64,000 bases of DNA from JALZUE01 sp051251725 (GTDB lineage: Bacteria > Pseudomonadota > Gammaproteobacteria > Enterobacterales > Alteromonadaceae): assembly GCA_051251725.1 (NCBI GenBank), contig JBPOFN010000002.1:62001-126000 (forward strand), written 5' to 3'. The notes below the pieces were generated by a model that was not told where the DNA came from, did no database searches, and worked only from the letters and a program-made list of their open reading frames with translations. Made by a program: the position numbers and the translations under genes. Positions within the stretch are counted from its first letter, which is position 1; each line of letters begins with the position of its first letter. Of the stretch, positions 27,568-36,273 are shown in pieces.

Positions 27568-27833
27568 CTAAAACGAAGCATGATCCTGCTTGAACAAACG
27601 CCTGAAATGAAAAACTCGATTCACGTATTGCCATCAGGGATGATGGCAAAAGCTGGTGGCACATGGATGTGCCTTCCAGCTGGTACGTCGAAATCGAATT
27701 TATCATGCAAGGTCAGCGTTTGTTAGCAGCGCCATGGGGTTCCAAGGGGACAGCGGCGTTAGCGTCCCCTTGGGTGCCGTAGCCACCGCGACAATATAAA
27801 TAGGATGAAACACTAAGCAAGAAAGTATTTACC
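27568..27833. repeat. Structured intergenic repeat, copy B
   Basis: Begins CTAAAACGAAGCAT and ends GAAAGTATTT. It contains nested hairpins: outer arms CTGCTTGAACAAACGC (27586-27601) and GCGTTTGTTAGCAG (27716-27729); TTGCCATCA-GGGA-TGATGGCAA; AGCTGG..GGCACAT-GG-ATGTGCC..CCAGCT; and CCAAGGGGAC..GTCCCCTTGG (10-base perfect stem). The last stem keeps pairing in copy A by G-T pairs. It ends 12 bases before the stop of the HEPN-type gene. Confidence 0.7.
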
Positions 27834-27844
27834 TTTAACCTAAA

Positions 27845-28720
27845 TCACTCAATTAAGCTGACTTTTCTTGGAGCATTAAATGAACGATACTCGCCTTTAT
27901 AATTTAACAATGCTAAAAAATAAACTCTAATAAAGCTCATGACAGTTTCGTATTGTTGCCTCATATCATCAAATGGCATATCCAATAAACCTTGATGGAG
28001 AATTTTATTTCGAATATTTACAATTGTTGATAAGTCAGACTCTGAATAATGACTTACTCCAACATCATCGAGCATATTTTCTAGCAAAGATTTAAAACTC
28101 AGGAGATTATCCTTCTCTATTTTAGGGGGGTAATAAAATTTATTTCTATCATGCTTATAATTATCATTATTTAAGCCGTAAGTATGCTTTAAATTTTCGA
28201 GTACAACACAAGATAGAGCTATCTTTTGTTCAATATAGTCATTAGTCTCACTTAACTGGACAACTAGCCTAATAGTTTCAAGCAGTCTTCTACGCTCATT
28301 ATATTTACAATAATTAATCCATGTAGACTCTATGAAATGTCTAATTTGTTCACCGAACCTAGATTTAACAATTATACGCCTACCACCATAAGATAAATTA
28401 GGAGTAAAAAGTAAGGACTCATTTTTATTAATGCATTCGATATTAGTATTCATTAAAAAAGATAATAAACTAGATATATTTTTAGCTATTGTATTAGCAG
28501 ATTCAAAGTTTGAATTTGAATTAATTATTAGTGTTCCCGTTTTTTCATATGATAGTGTCTTAGGAACTTTAATAAATTTCCTTTCAACTATTATTTTCAC
28601 AGTGCCAACATTAAGTAGGTCTATTTCAATTCCCCCTAAGTATGAACCTTTATTATCTTTAATGCTCTTTTCACCTGAGCAATATAAATTATATATATCA
28701 AACTCTGTTTCCATTAACAC
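27845..28720 (-). CDS. HEPN-domain protein, ApeA-like, possible defence gene
   Basis: A 291-residue AT-rich gene starting at GTG 28720 (AAGGATAAT just upstream) or the ATG two codons later. The C-terminal helical half contains NIRNKILHQG; Arg237 and His242 form the R-x4-H motif of HEPN ribonuclease domains. The N-terminal half is beta-rich, with a charged EIDLLNVGTVKIIVERKFIK strand, like the sensor part of ApeA/Apea-like HEPN proteins that act in phage abortive infection. The gene lies alone between repeats and the TCA cluster, a typical setting for an accessory defence gene. Defence activity is inference. Confidence 0.6.
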   Translation of the reverse strand: MLMETEFDIYNLYCSGEKSIKDNKGSYLGGIEIDLLNVGTVKIIVERKFIKVPKTLSYEKTGTLIINSNSNFESANTIAKNISSLLSFLMNTNIECINKNESLLFTPNLSYGGRRIIVKSRFGEQIRHFIESTWINYCKYNERRRLLETIRLVVQLSETNDYIEQKIALSCVVLENLKHTYGLNNDNYKHDRNKFYYPPKIEKDNLLSFKSLLENMLDDVGVSHYSESDLSTIVNIRNKILHQGLLDMPFDDMRQQYETVMSFIRVYFLALLNYKGEYRSFNAPRKVSLIE

Positions 28721-28773
28721 ATTATCCTTTACCCAAAGCTAGCTAACTTTCTTAAACACAATACCTGAAAAAC

Positions 28774-28803
28774 AAAAAACCCGCTAATCAGCGGGTTTTT
28801 AAA
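28774..28803. terminator. Bidirectional terminator after sucD
   Basis: AAAAACCCGCT-AATC-AGCGGGTTTTT: GC-rich stem, 4-base loop and U-tract on both strands. It ends the sucCD transcript 30 bases after sucD. Confidence 0.9.
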
Positions 28804-28829
28804 AGATTCACAAGCTGTAAGCTACTCGC

Positions 28830-29702
28830 CTACCAACCAGTTTTCTCTTTAAGTGCAGATCCAATCTCAGCTAAAGAACGAACTGTTTTAACACCAGCCG
28901 CTTCTAACGCTGCAAATTTCTCATCAGCTGTACCTTTACCACCAGCGATAATCGCGCCAGCGTGCCCCATACGCTTACCAGCAGGTGCAGTAACACCAGC
29001 AATGTAAGATACAACAGGCTTAGTAACATGAGCTTTGATATATTCCGCCGCTTCTTCTTCAGCAGTACCACCAATTTCACCAATCATTACAATTGCTTCA
29101 GTTTGTGGATCGTTTTGGAACATTTCTAAAACGTCGATGAAGTTAGTACCAGGGATAGGGTCGCCACCAATACCAACACAAGTAGATTGGCCGAAACCAA
29201 AATCAGTTGTCTGTTTAACGGCTTCGTACGTTAATGTACCTGAGCGTGAAACAATACCAACTTTACCTGGTAAATGGATGTGACCTGGCATGATACCAAT
29301 TTTAGTTTCGCCTGGCGTGATAACACCTGGGCAGTTAGGACCGATCATACGAACGCCCGTTTGCTCAAGTTTAACTTTCACGTCAACCATGTCTAACGTT
29401 GGAATACCTTCAGTGATAGTAACGATAAGTTCGATACCAGCATCGATAGCTTCTAAAATAGCATCTTTACAGAACGGCGCTGGCACGTAGATAACTGATG
29501 CTGTTGCGCCAGTTGCTGCTACTGCTTCACGTACTGTGTTGAATACTGGCAGGCCTAAATGCGTTTGACCGCCTTTACCTGGGCTTACGCCACCAACCAT
29601 TTGTGTACCGTATTCAAGAGCTTGCTCTGAGTGGAATGTACCTTGGCCACCAGTGAAACCTTGACAGATAACTTTAGTATCTTTGTTAATTAAGACAGAC
29701 AT
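28830..29702 (-). CDS. sucD: Succinyl-CoA synthetase alpha subunit
   Basis: A 290-residue CoA-binding subunit of the TCA enzyme that converts succinyl-CoA to succinate with nucleotide triphosphate formation. The CoA-binding CQGFTGGQGTFHSEQA lies near the N-terminus, and the phosphohistidine is in RMGHAGAIIAGGKGTA. The start overlaps the sucC stop by one base, so the two are translationally coupled. Confidence 0.98.
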   Translation of the reverse strand: MSVLINKDTKVICQGFTGGQGTFHSEQALEYGTQMVGGVSPGKGGQTHLGLPVFNTVREAVAATGATASVIYVPAPFCKDAILEAIDAGIELIVTITEGIPTLDMVDVKVKLEQTGVRMIGPNCPGVITPGETKIGIMPGHIHLPGKVGIVSRSGTLTYEAVKQTTDFGFGQSTCVGIGGDPIPGTNFIDVLEMFQNDPQTEAIVMIGEIGGTAEEEAAEYIKAHVTKPVVSYIAGVTAPAGKRMGHAGAIIAGGKGTADEKFAALEAAGVKTVRSLAEIGSALKEKTGW

Positions 29703-30868
29703 TATTTGCCCTCCGCAGCTGCAACAACTTTTTGTGCTGCGTCAGTTAATGATTCAGCAGCAATGATGTTTAAATCAGATGTTGCTAATACTGCACGACC
29801 CGCTTCTGCATTTGTACCTTCTAAACGCACAACTACAGGTACTGCAACGCCTACTTCTTTAACAGCAGCGATAATACCTTCAGCGATCATGTCACAACGA
29901 ACGATACCACCAAAGATGTTAACTAAAACAGCTTTAACGTTGTCGTCTGAAAGGATGATTTTGAATGCTTCAGCAACACGTTCTTTCGTTGCTCCGCCGC
30001 CAACATCAAGGAAGTTAGCTGGCTTGCCGCCGTGTAAGTTAACGATATCCATTGTGCCCATTGCAAGGCCAGCACCGTTAACCATACAACCAACGTTGCC
30101 GTCTAATGCTACGTAGTTTAATTCCCACTGCGCAGCATGCGCTTCACGTTCATCTTCTTGCGATGGATCGTGCATGGCGCGAATTTTTGGTTGACGATAT
30201 AAAGCGTTACCATCAACACCAATTTTACCGTCAAGACAGATCAAGTCACCAGCACCAGTAATAACTAGTGGGTTGATTTCTAATAATGCGAAATCAAAAT
30301 CTTCGAACATTTTCGCTAAACCTAAAAAGATTTGTACGAACTGTTTCATTTGCGTCGGGTTTAAACCAAGTTTAAAACCTAATTCACGGCCTTGGTAAGC
30401 TTGTGCGCCTACTAATGGATCAATTTCAGCTTTGTGAATTAATTCAGGCGTTTCTTCAGCGATCTTTTCAATGTCAACACCGCCCTCAGTAGATGCCATG
30501 AAAACCACTTTACGCGTACCACGGTCAACAACAGCACCGAGGTATAATTCATTGGCAATATCACATGCGTCTTCAACTAAAATTTTAGAAACAGGTTGTC
30601 CGTGCTCATCTGTTTGGTAAGTAACTAAGTTCTTACCTAACCATTTTTGAGCGAATTCTTTAATTTCGTCTTTAGATTTAACGACAGCTACACCGCCCGC
30701 TTTACCGCGACCACCTGCGTGTACTTGAGTTTTAACAACCCATACATCGCCGCCAAGTTTGTCGGCAGCTTCGGCAGCTTCTTTAGGAGTGTCGCAAGCG
30801 AAACCTCTTGAAGCTGGTAAACCATATTCAGCGAATAATTGTTTCGCTTGATACTCGTGCAAATTCAT
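29702..30868 (-). CDS. sucC: Succinyl-CoA synthetase beta subunit
   Basis: A 388-residue ATP-grasp subunit, the standard length. MNLHEYQAKQLFAEYGLP, QVHAGGRGKAGGV and GLAMGTMDIVNLHGG mark the nucleotide and metal sites; GGIVRCDMIAEGI follows in the C-terminal domain. A 272-base gap with a strong terminator lies between it and sucB, so sucCD is likely to have its own promoter in 30869-31083. Confidence 0.98.
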   Translation of the reverse strand: MNLHEYQAKQLFAEYGLPASRGFACDTPKEAAEAADKLGGDVWVVKTQVHAGGRGKAGGVAVVKSKDEIKEFAQKWLGKNLVTYQTDEHGQPVSKILVEDACDIANELYLGAVVDRGTRKVVFMASTEGGVDIEKIAEETPELIHKAEIDPLVGAQAYQGRELGFKLGLNPTQMKQFVQIFLGLAKMFEDFDFALLEINPLVITGAGDLICLDGKIGVDGNALYRQPKIRAMHDPSQEDEREAHAAQWELNYVALDGNVGCMVNGAGLAMGTMDIVNLHGGKPANFLDVGGGATKERVAEAFKIILSDDNVKAVLVNIFGGIVRCDMIAEGIIAAVKEVGVAVPVVVRLEGTNAEAGRAVLATSDLNIIAAESLTDAAQKVVAAAEGK

Positions 30869-31083
30869 GGTGTTTTATCCATTTATCTGTTGGTGATAGC
30901 AACGCATTTCTCTATAAACATAGACCGCACTGCCAGTGAAAAACGGACAAAGTATAGTACAAAAGCTCTAATGGCGATAGTCATACACCCTATTCGAATT
31001 TGTGATAGTCGTTATAAACTTTTCTTATAACAATTTTTAACCAGGGATACTTACCAATTGTGTTGACAAGTGTCACTGATGTT

Positions 31084-31123
31084 AAAAAAAAGCCCCCGCA
31101 TACATAGGTATACAAGGGCTTTG
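31084..31123 (-). terminator. Strong terminator between sucB and sucC
   Basis: On the minus strand AAAGCCCTTG..GTATAC..GCGGGGGCTTTTTTTT forms a long stem followed by eight T. It stands 18 bases after the sucB stop and would uncouple sucAB from sucCD. Confidence 0.85.
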
Positions 31124-31140
31124 TTACGTTTATATGAAGA

Positions 31141-32610
31141 TTAAATATCTAATAATAAACGTGTTGGATCTTCTAACAATTCTTTAATTGTTACTAAGAA
31201 ACCAACGGATTCTTTACCATCGATTAAACGATGATCGTACGATAATGCTAGGTACATCATAGGTAAAATTTCAACTTTACCGTCAACTGCCATTGGGCGG
31301 TCTTGAATTTTGTGCATACCTAAGATTGCTGCTTGTGGTAAGTTCAAAATTGGTGTTGATAATAATGAACCAAAAACGCCACCGTTAGTAATAGTGAAGT
31401 TGCCACCTTGCATATCAGCCATTGATAATTTTCCGTCACGACCTTTAATTGCTAGGTCGCGAATGCCATTTTCAATACCAGCCATACCTAGTTGATCAGC
31501 GTCACGTAATACTGGAGTAACTAAACCACGTGGTGTTGATACAGCAATCGAGATGTCGAAGAAGTTGTGATAAACAATATCGTCGCCGTCAATTGAAGCA
31601 TTTACCGCTGGGAAACGTTTTAACGCTTCTGTTACTGCTTTCACGTAGAAAGACATAAAACCTAAACGGGTATCATGAGTTTTCTCAAATAAGTCTTTAT
31701 ATTGCTTACGTAAGTCCATGATTGGCTTCATGTTAACTTCGTTAAACGTCGTTAACATCGCCGTTGAGTTTTTAGCTTCTAATAAACGCGTAGCGATAGT
31801 TTTACGTAAACGTGTCATAGGAACACGTTTTTGGCTACGTTCACCAACTGCGGCTACTGGCGCTGCAACAGCGGCTGGCGCACTTGCTGTAGGTGCTGGC
31901 TTGTTAGCGGCTGCTTCAACATCTTCTTTGGTGATGCGTCCGCCTTTACCTGAGCCAGCTACGTCGTTAGCAGTTAAACCTTTTTCTGTCATTAAACGAC
32001 GTACTGAAGGGCTTGCTAATTCGTCAGCTGAAATAGCTTCTTCTGCTGAAGCTGCTGGTGCGGCTGAACCTGCACTTGCGCCTGCATTTAGTTTACCAAT
32101 CACTTGCTGACCTAAAACAGTATCGCCTTCACCGTGAATGATTTTACCCATTACACCGGCTTCAGTTGCTGGTACTTCAAGTACCACTTTGTCAGTTTCA
32201 ATTTCAACAATTACTTGGTCAACTGCAACAACATCACCTTCGGCAACATGCCAAGTGGCAACGGTTGCATCAGCAACTGATTCAGGTAACACAGGGACTA
32301 AAATGTCAACTACTTTGCCTGAAGCTGCTGCTGTACTTGCTGCCGGTGCTGCTGGCGCTTCTGCCGCCGCTGCACCTTCAACAAGAATAGCAATTACTTG
32401 ATCGCCTAATACAGTTGCGCCTTCAGGTTGGTTAATTTCAGTAATTACACCATCTGAAGTTGCTGGCACTTCTAAAACCACTTTGTCAGTTTCAATATCA
32501 ACTAACACTTGATCACGAGAAACTTTGTCGCCTACTTGTACATGCCAAGTAGCAACCGTTGCATCAGCAACTGATTCAGGTAAAACGGGTACCTTGATTT
32601 CGGTAGTCAT
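31141..32610 (-). CDS. sucB: Dihydrolipoamide succinyltransferase (E2) with two lipoyl domains
   Basis: A 489-residue E2 core of the 2-oxoglutarate dehydrogenase complex, longer than the roughly 405 residues of E. coli SucB. The extra length is a second lipoyl domain: residues 1-78 and about 100-178 both carry PVLPESVADATVATWHV and ETDKVVLEVPAT with the lipoylated Lys. Ala/Pro-rich linkers follow, then the E1/E3-binding domain (SPSVRRLMTEKGL) and the acyltransferase domain ending with the catalytic LSYDHRLIDGKE. It lies 42 bases after sucA in the leftward operon. Confidence 0.97.
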   Translation of the reverse strand: MTTEIKVPVLPESVADATVATWHVQVGDKVSRDQVLVDIETDKVVLEVPATSDGVITEINQPEGATVLGDQVIAILVEGAAAAEAPAAPAASTAAASGKVVDILVPVLPESVADATVATWHVAEGDVVAVDQVIVEIETDKVVLEVPATEAGVMGKIIHGEGDTVLGQQVIGKLNAGASAGSAAPAASAEEAISADELASPSVRRLMTEKGLTANDVAGSGKGGRITKEDVEAAANKPAPTASAPAAVAAPVAAVGERSQKRVPMTRLRKTIATRLLEAKNSTAMLTTFNEVNMKPIMDLRKQYKDLFEKTHDTRLGFMSFYVKAVTEALKRFPAVNASIDGDDIVYHNFFDISIAVSTPRGLVTPVLRDADQLGMAGIENGIRDLAIKGRDGKLSMADMQGGNFTITNGGVFGSLLSTPILNLPQAAILGMHKIQDRPMAVDGKVEILPMMYLALSYDHRLIDGKESVGFLVTIKELLEDPTRLLLDI

Positions 32611-32652
32611 TAATTTATTTCCTTTCTACAATCTCTTAACAATACAAATGGT

Positions 32653-35457
32653 CTATTCAACGTTTAGCGCGTCATTGACAAGTGCTTGTTGCTCTTTAAC
32701 ATGAACTGACATATAACCAACAGCTGGTGCTGCTGACGGCGCACGGCCGGCATAAGTCAAATAATTACCTTCAGGAATACACTCTCTAAAGTGATGCTGA
32801 GAACAATACCAAGCGCCTTGGTTTTGCGGCTCTTCCTGACACCAAACCCATTGTTTAACATGCTGATAATCTTTTAACGCAGCTTTAAACTCTTTTTCTG
32901 GGAATGGATATAATTGCTCAACACGGATAATGGCAACATTCGTTTGCTCATTTTTACGACGTTGTTCTAATAGTTCGTAATATACTTTACCACTACAGAA
33001 TACCACGCGCTCTACGTCTTTTGCATTAAGCTCATCAACTTCACCAATTACGTTATGGTAGACACCACTAGCTAATTCATCTAATGACGAAACGGCTAAT
33101 GGATGACGTAATAATGATTTTGGCGACATAACCACAAGTGGACGACGCATAGGACGTACTACTTGACGACGTAACATGTTGAATACTTGCGCTGGTGTTG
33201 ACGGTACACACACTTGCATGTTGTGGTCAGCACATAGCTGTAAAAATCGTTCAAGACGAGCAGATGAATGCTCAGGTCCTTGGCCTTCATAACCATGAGG
33301 TAATAACATGGTTAAGCCACATAAACGGCCCCACTTCTGCTCACCTGATGAAATGAATTGGTCAAAAACTACTTGCGCACAGTTAGCGAAGTCACCAAAT
33401 TGGGCTTCCCAAATAGTTAAACCGGCAGGCTCTGCTGTGGTGTAACCATATTCAAAGGCAAGTACTGATACTTCAGATAATACCGAGTCATGAATATCGA
33501 ACGGGCCTTGGCCTTCACGAATATTTTGTAACGGTAAATACTTCGATGCATCTTCTTGATTATGTAAAACAGCATGACGATGGAAAAATGTTCCACGGCC
33601 AGAGTCTTGGCCGGTAATGCGAACACGCTCACCTAAATCAACGATTGAAGCATATGCTAAGTTTTCAGCAAACCCCCAGTCGAGTAATTTTTCACCCGAA
33701 GCCATTTTTTTACGATCATCATAGATCTTTTGCACACGACCATGAATCTTATGTTCTTCAGGGTAAGTTGAAATACTATGAGCAAGCGATTTCAATTTAT
33801 CCATTGAAATTTCTTTGTCGTAGTCATCATCCCAGTCGTGGCCTAAATAAGGTGTCCAATCAACTGAATGTTCAGTCATTGGGCGCCACTGTTCAACCGT
33901 ACATTGACCTTCATCTAATAATTTACGGTAATAAGCAGTTAATTCTTTCGATTTAGCTAAAGTAACACTACCTTCATTAGCTAATTTATCTGCATATAAT
34001 TGACGCGGCGTTGGGTGTTTCTTAACCTTTTTGTACATTAGCGGTTGGGTAGCACTAGGCTCATCCGCTTCGTTATGGCCATGACGACGATAACAAACAA
34101 GGTCAATAACGACATCACGCTTAAAGGTATTACGGTAATCAAGTGCAATTTGTGTCGCTAAAATCACCGCTTCTGGATCATCACCATTCACATGTAAGAT
34201 TGGCGCCTGAACCATTTTTGCAATTTCAGTACAGTATTCACCTGAACGGGTATCTTCAGCACTAGAAGTAGTAAAACCAACTTGGTTGTTTACAACAATA
34301 CGAACACTACCACCCACTTTAAAAGCACGGGCTTGTGACATATTGAAGGTCTCTTGTACGACACCTTGGCCAGCAATAGCTGAGTCACCATGAATAGTAA
34401 TAGGTAATACTAAATCACCTTGATTACAGTCACGACGATCTAAACGGGCACGTACAGAGCCAATAACAACAGGGTTTACAATTTCAAGATGCGATGGGTT
34501 AAACGCTAACGCTAAATGAACATTACCACCTGGTGTCACAAAATCAGATGAATAACCTTGATGATATTTAACATCACCTGACGATAATATTTCGTCATGT
34601 TTGCCGCCGAACTCGTCAAATAACTTAGATGGATTTTTACCCATCACGTTAACAAGTACGTTTAAGCGACCACGGTGAGCCATACCAATAACCACTTCTT
34701 TGGTGCCATGAGTACCAGCACGAGTGATTAATTCTTTTAGCATAGGAACTAATGCGTCGCCACCTTCAAGTGAGAAACGTTTAGCTCCAGGAAATTTAGC
34801 GCCGAGGTATTTTTCAAGACCATCTGCGGCAATTAATCCTTTTAGGATTTGCTCTTTGGCATCAATTGATAAATTAGCTTTTGACTGCACAGATTCAAGA
34901 CGCTGTTGTAACCAACGTTTTTCTTCTGTTGACGTCATGTGCATATACTCAGCACCAATAGAACCACAATATGTCGCTCGTAAGGCTTTGTATATATCAC
35001 CAAGCTTCATCGATTCTTGGCCGGTGGCAAAAGAACCGACATTGAATTCTTTATCAAAGTCGTTTTTTGATAACTCATGATGAGCTAACTGTAGATCACG
35101 AACCTTGTCACGTTGCCATAATCCTAACGGATCTAAGTTGGCATTTTGGTGACCACGAAATCGATAGGCATTAATCAGCTGTAAAACTTTAACTTGCTTA
35201 CCGTCTTGTCCGTCGGAAACGACAACATGACGATGAGGCTGTTTGGCCAGCGTTTTAAATTCGTCTCGAATTTCAGAGTGTTTATATTCAACATCAGCAC
35301 CTTCAATTTTAGGTAAGTTGTCGAATAAATCACGCCATTCTGTAGATACAGAATCTGAATTTTCTAGGTATGATTCATACAGTTCTTCAATATAAGTGGC
35401 ATTCGAACCACTTAAATGGGAAGACTCTATCCAAGCCTTCATAACACCTTCGGGCAT
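32653..35457 (-). CDS. sucA: 2-oxoglutarate dehydrogenase E1
   Basis: A 934-residue thiamine-diphosphate enzyme that decarboxylates 2-oxoglutarate. Motifs are KRFSLEGGDALVPML, GMAHRGRLNVLVNVMGKNP, HGDSAIAGQGVVQETFNMS and GQDSGRGTFFHRHAVLHNQ. The start MPEGVMKAW is kept because related SucA proteins begin with a similar short extension. It follows sdhB by 94 bases, with a hairpin in between. Confidence 0.98.
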   Translation of the reverse strand: MPEGVMKAWIESSHLSGSNATYIEELYESYLENSDSVSTEWRDLFDNLPKIEGADVEYKHSEIRDEFKTLAKQPHRHVVVSDGQDGKQVKVLQLINAYRFRGHQNANLDPLGLWQRDKVRDLQLAHHELSKNDFDKEFNVGSFATGQESMKLGDIYKALRATYCGSIGAEYMHMTSTEEKRWLQQRLESVQSKANLSIDAKEQILKGLIAADGLEKYLGAKFPGAKRFSLEGGDALVPMLKELITRAGTHGTKEVVIGMAHRGRLNVLVNVMGKNPSKLFDEFGGKHDEILSSGDVKYHQGYSSDFVTPGGNVHLALAFNPSHLEIVNPVVIGSVRARLDRRDCNQGDLVLPITIHGDSAIAGQGVVQETFNMSQARAFKVGGSVRIVVNNQVGFTTSSAEDTRSGEYCTEIAKMVQAPILHVNGDDPEAVILATQIALDYRNTFKRDVVIDLVCYRRHGHNEADEPSATQPLMYKKVKKHPTPRQLYADKLANEGSVTLAKSKELTAYYRKLLDEGQCTVEQWRPMTEHSVDWTPYLGHDWDDDYDKEISMDKLKSLAHSISTYPEEHKIHGRVQKIYDDRKKMASGEKLLDWGFAENLAYASIVDLGERVRITGQDSGRGTFFHRHAVLHNQEDASKYLPLQNIREGQGPFDIHDSVLSEVSVLAFEYGYTTAEPAGLTIWEAQFGDFANCAQVVFDQFISSGEQKWGRLCGLTMLLPHGYEGQGPEHSSARLERFLQLCADHNMQVCVPSTPAQVFNMLRRQVVRPMRRPLVVMSPKSLLRHPLAVSSLDELASGVYHNVIGEVDELNAKDVERVVFCSGKVYYELLEQRRKNEQTNVAIIRVEQLYPFPEKEFKAALKDYQHVKQWVWCQEEPQNQGAWYCSQHHFRECIPEGNYLTYAGRAPSAAPAVGYMSVHVKEQQALVNDALNVE

Positions 35458-35506
35458 TGCTAGTTCCTATACTGGTGTAAAGCAATTAATGATGTGTTTA
35501 AAAGTA

Positions 35507-35532
35507 GCAGAGCAATTAAATAATTGCTCTGC
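35507..35532. terminator. Hairpin between sdhB and sucA
   Basis: GCAGAGCAATTA and TAATTGCTCTGC form a 12-base perfect stem with a 2-base loop. On the minus strand the tail is TACTTTT, so it may be a partial terminator or an mRNA processing/stability element that sets sdh versus suc levels. Confidence 0.55.
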
Positions 35533-35551
35533 TTTTCATCTGAAAAGACTT

Positions 35552-36262
35552 TTAAACGGCTCTTTTTATTAACATCGACTTAATATGGCCGATTGCTTTG
35601 GTTGGGTTTAATCCTTTTGGACAAACATCAACACAGTTCATAATGCCATGACAACGGAATACGCTGTATGCATCTTGTAAGTCATCTAATCGCTCTTCGG
35701 TAGCAGTGTCACGGCTATCAATTAAGAAACGATAGGCATGTAACAAACCTGCTGGTCCGATAAACTTATCAGGATTCCACCAAAATGAAGGACATGACGT
35801 TGAACAACAAGCACATAAGATACATTCGTATAAACCATCTAAATGCTCGCGATCTTCAGGGCTTTGTAAATGCTCACGTGCTGGTACGTCTTTACCATCG
35901 TTAATTAAATATGGCTTCACTTTCTCATATTGAGAGTAGAATTGCGTCATATCAATGATTAAATCACGTACTACCGGTAAGCCAGGTAAAGGACGTAAAA
36001 CGATCGTTTTGGTTTTCAGCTCTGATAATGGCGTAATACACGCTAAGCCATTTTTACCATTCATGTTTAAGCCGTCTGAACCACAAACACCTTCACGACA
36101 TGAACGACGGAATGATAACGTTGGATCTTGCTCTTTAAGCAAAATTAACGCATCAAGGATCATCATGTCAGAACCTTCTGGCACTTCAAGCTCATACTCT
36201 TTCATGTAAGGAGCGTTATCAAGATCTGGGTTATAACGGTAAATAGAGAAAATCTGTTTCAT
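35552..36262 (-). CDS. sdhB: Succinate dehydrogenase iron-sulfur subunit
   Basis: A 236-residue protein with three iron-sulfur cluster motifs: CREGVCGSDG..GLAC for [2Fe-2S], CILCACCSTSCPSFWW for [4Fe-4S], and CHGIMNCVDVCPKGLNP for [3Fe-4S]. It passes electrons from SdhA to the quinone site. It lies 11 bases after sdhA. Confidence 0.98.
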   Translation of the reverse strand: MKQIFSIYRYNPDLDNAPYMKEYELEVPEGSDMMILDALILLKEQDPTLSFRRSCREGVCGSDGLNMNGKNGLACITPLSELKTKTIVLRPLPGLPVVRDLIIDMTQFYSQYEKVKPYLINDGKDVPAREHLQSPEDREHLDGLYECILCACCSTSCPSFWWNPDKFIGPAGLLHAYRFLIDSRDTATEERLDDLQDAYSVFRCHGIMNCVDVCPKGLNPTKAIGHIKSMLIKRAV

Positions 36263-36273
36263 CGTTATGGCTC

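Larger units (their letters stand above)
26815..27844. other. 1 kb gene-free region with structured repeats
   Basis: No convincing gene. It contains two copies of a complex repeat (26892-27222 and 27568-27833), a GC-rich hairpin (27281-27311) and a third partial set of repeat words: GGTGCCCAACTCAGCGG occurs at 26965 and 27322, each followed about 45-55 bases later by CTGATGATGGCA. An 86-codon frame at 27102-27362 runs through a repeat copy and is rejected. The region separates core genes from an AT-rich accessory gene. Confidence 0.65.

Noticed and set aside
26892..27833. Integron attC sites, because the arms AACAAACGC and GCGTTTGTT resemble parts of Vibrio repeats
   Set aside because: The right arm reads GTTAGCA rather than the GTTRRRY core, the units are far longer than usual attC sites, there is no gene between the copies, and no integrase is visible.
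28431..28742. A 103-codon plus-strand frame opposite the HEPN-type gene
   Set aside because: It is the antisense shadow of the AT-rich gene on the minus strand; it lacks protein features.
31718..32401. Ala/Thr-rich plus-strand frames opposite sucB
   Set aside because: Shadows created by the Ala-rich linkers and lipoyl domains of sucB.
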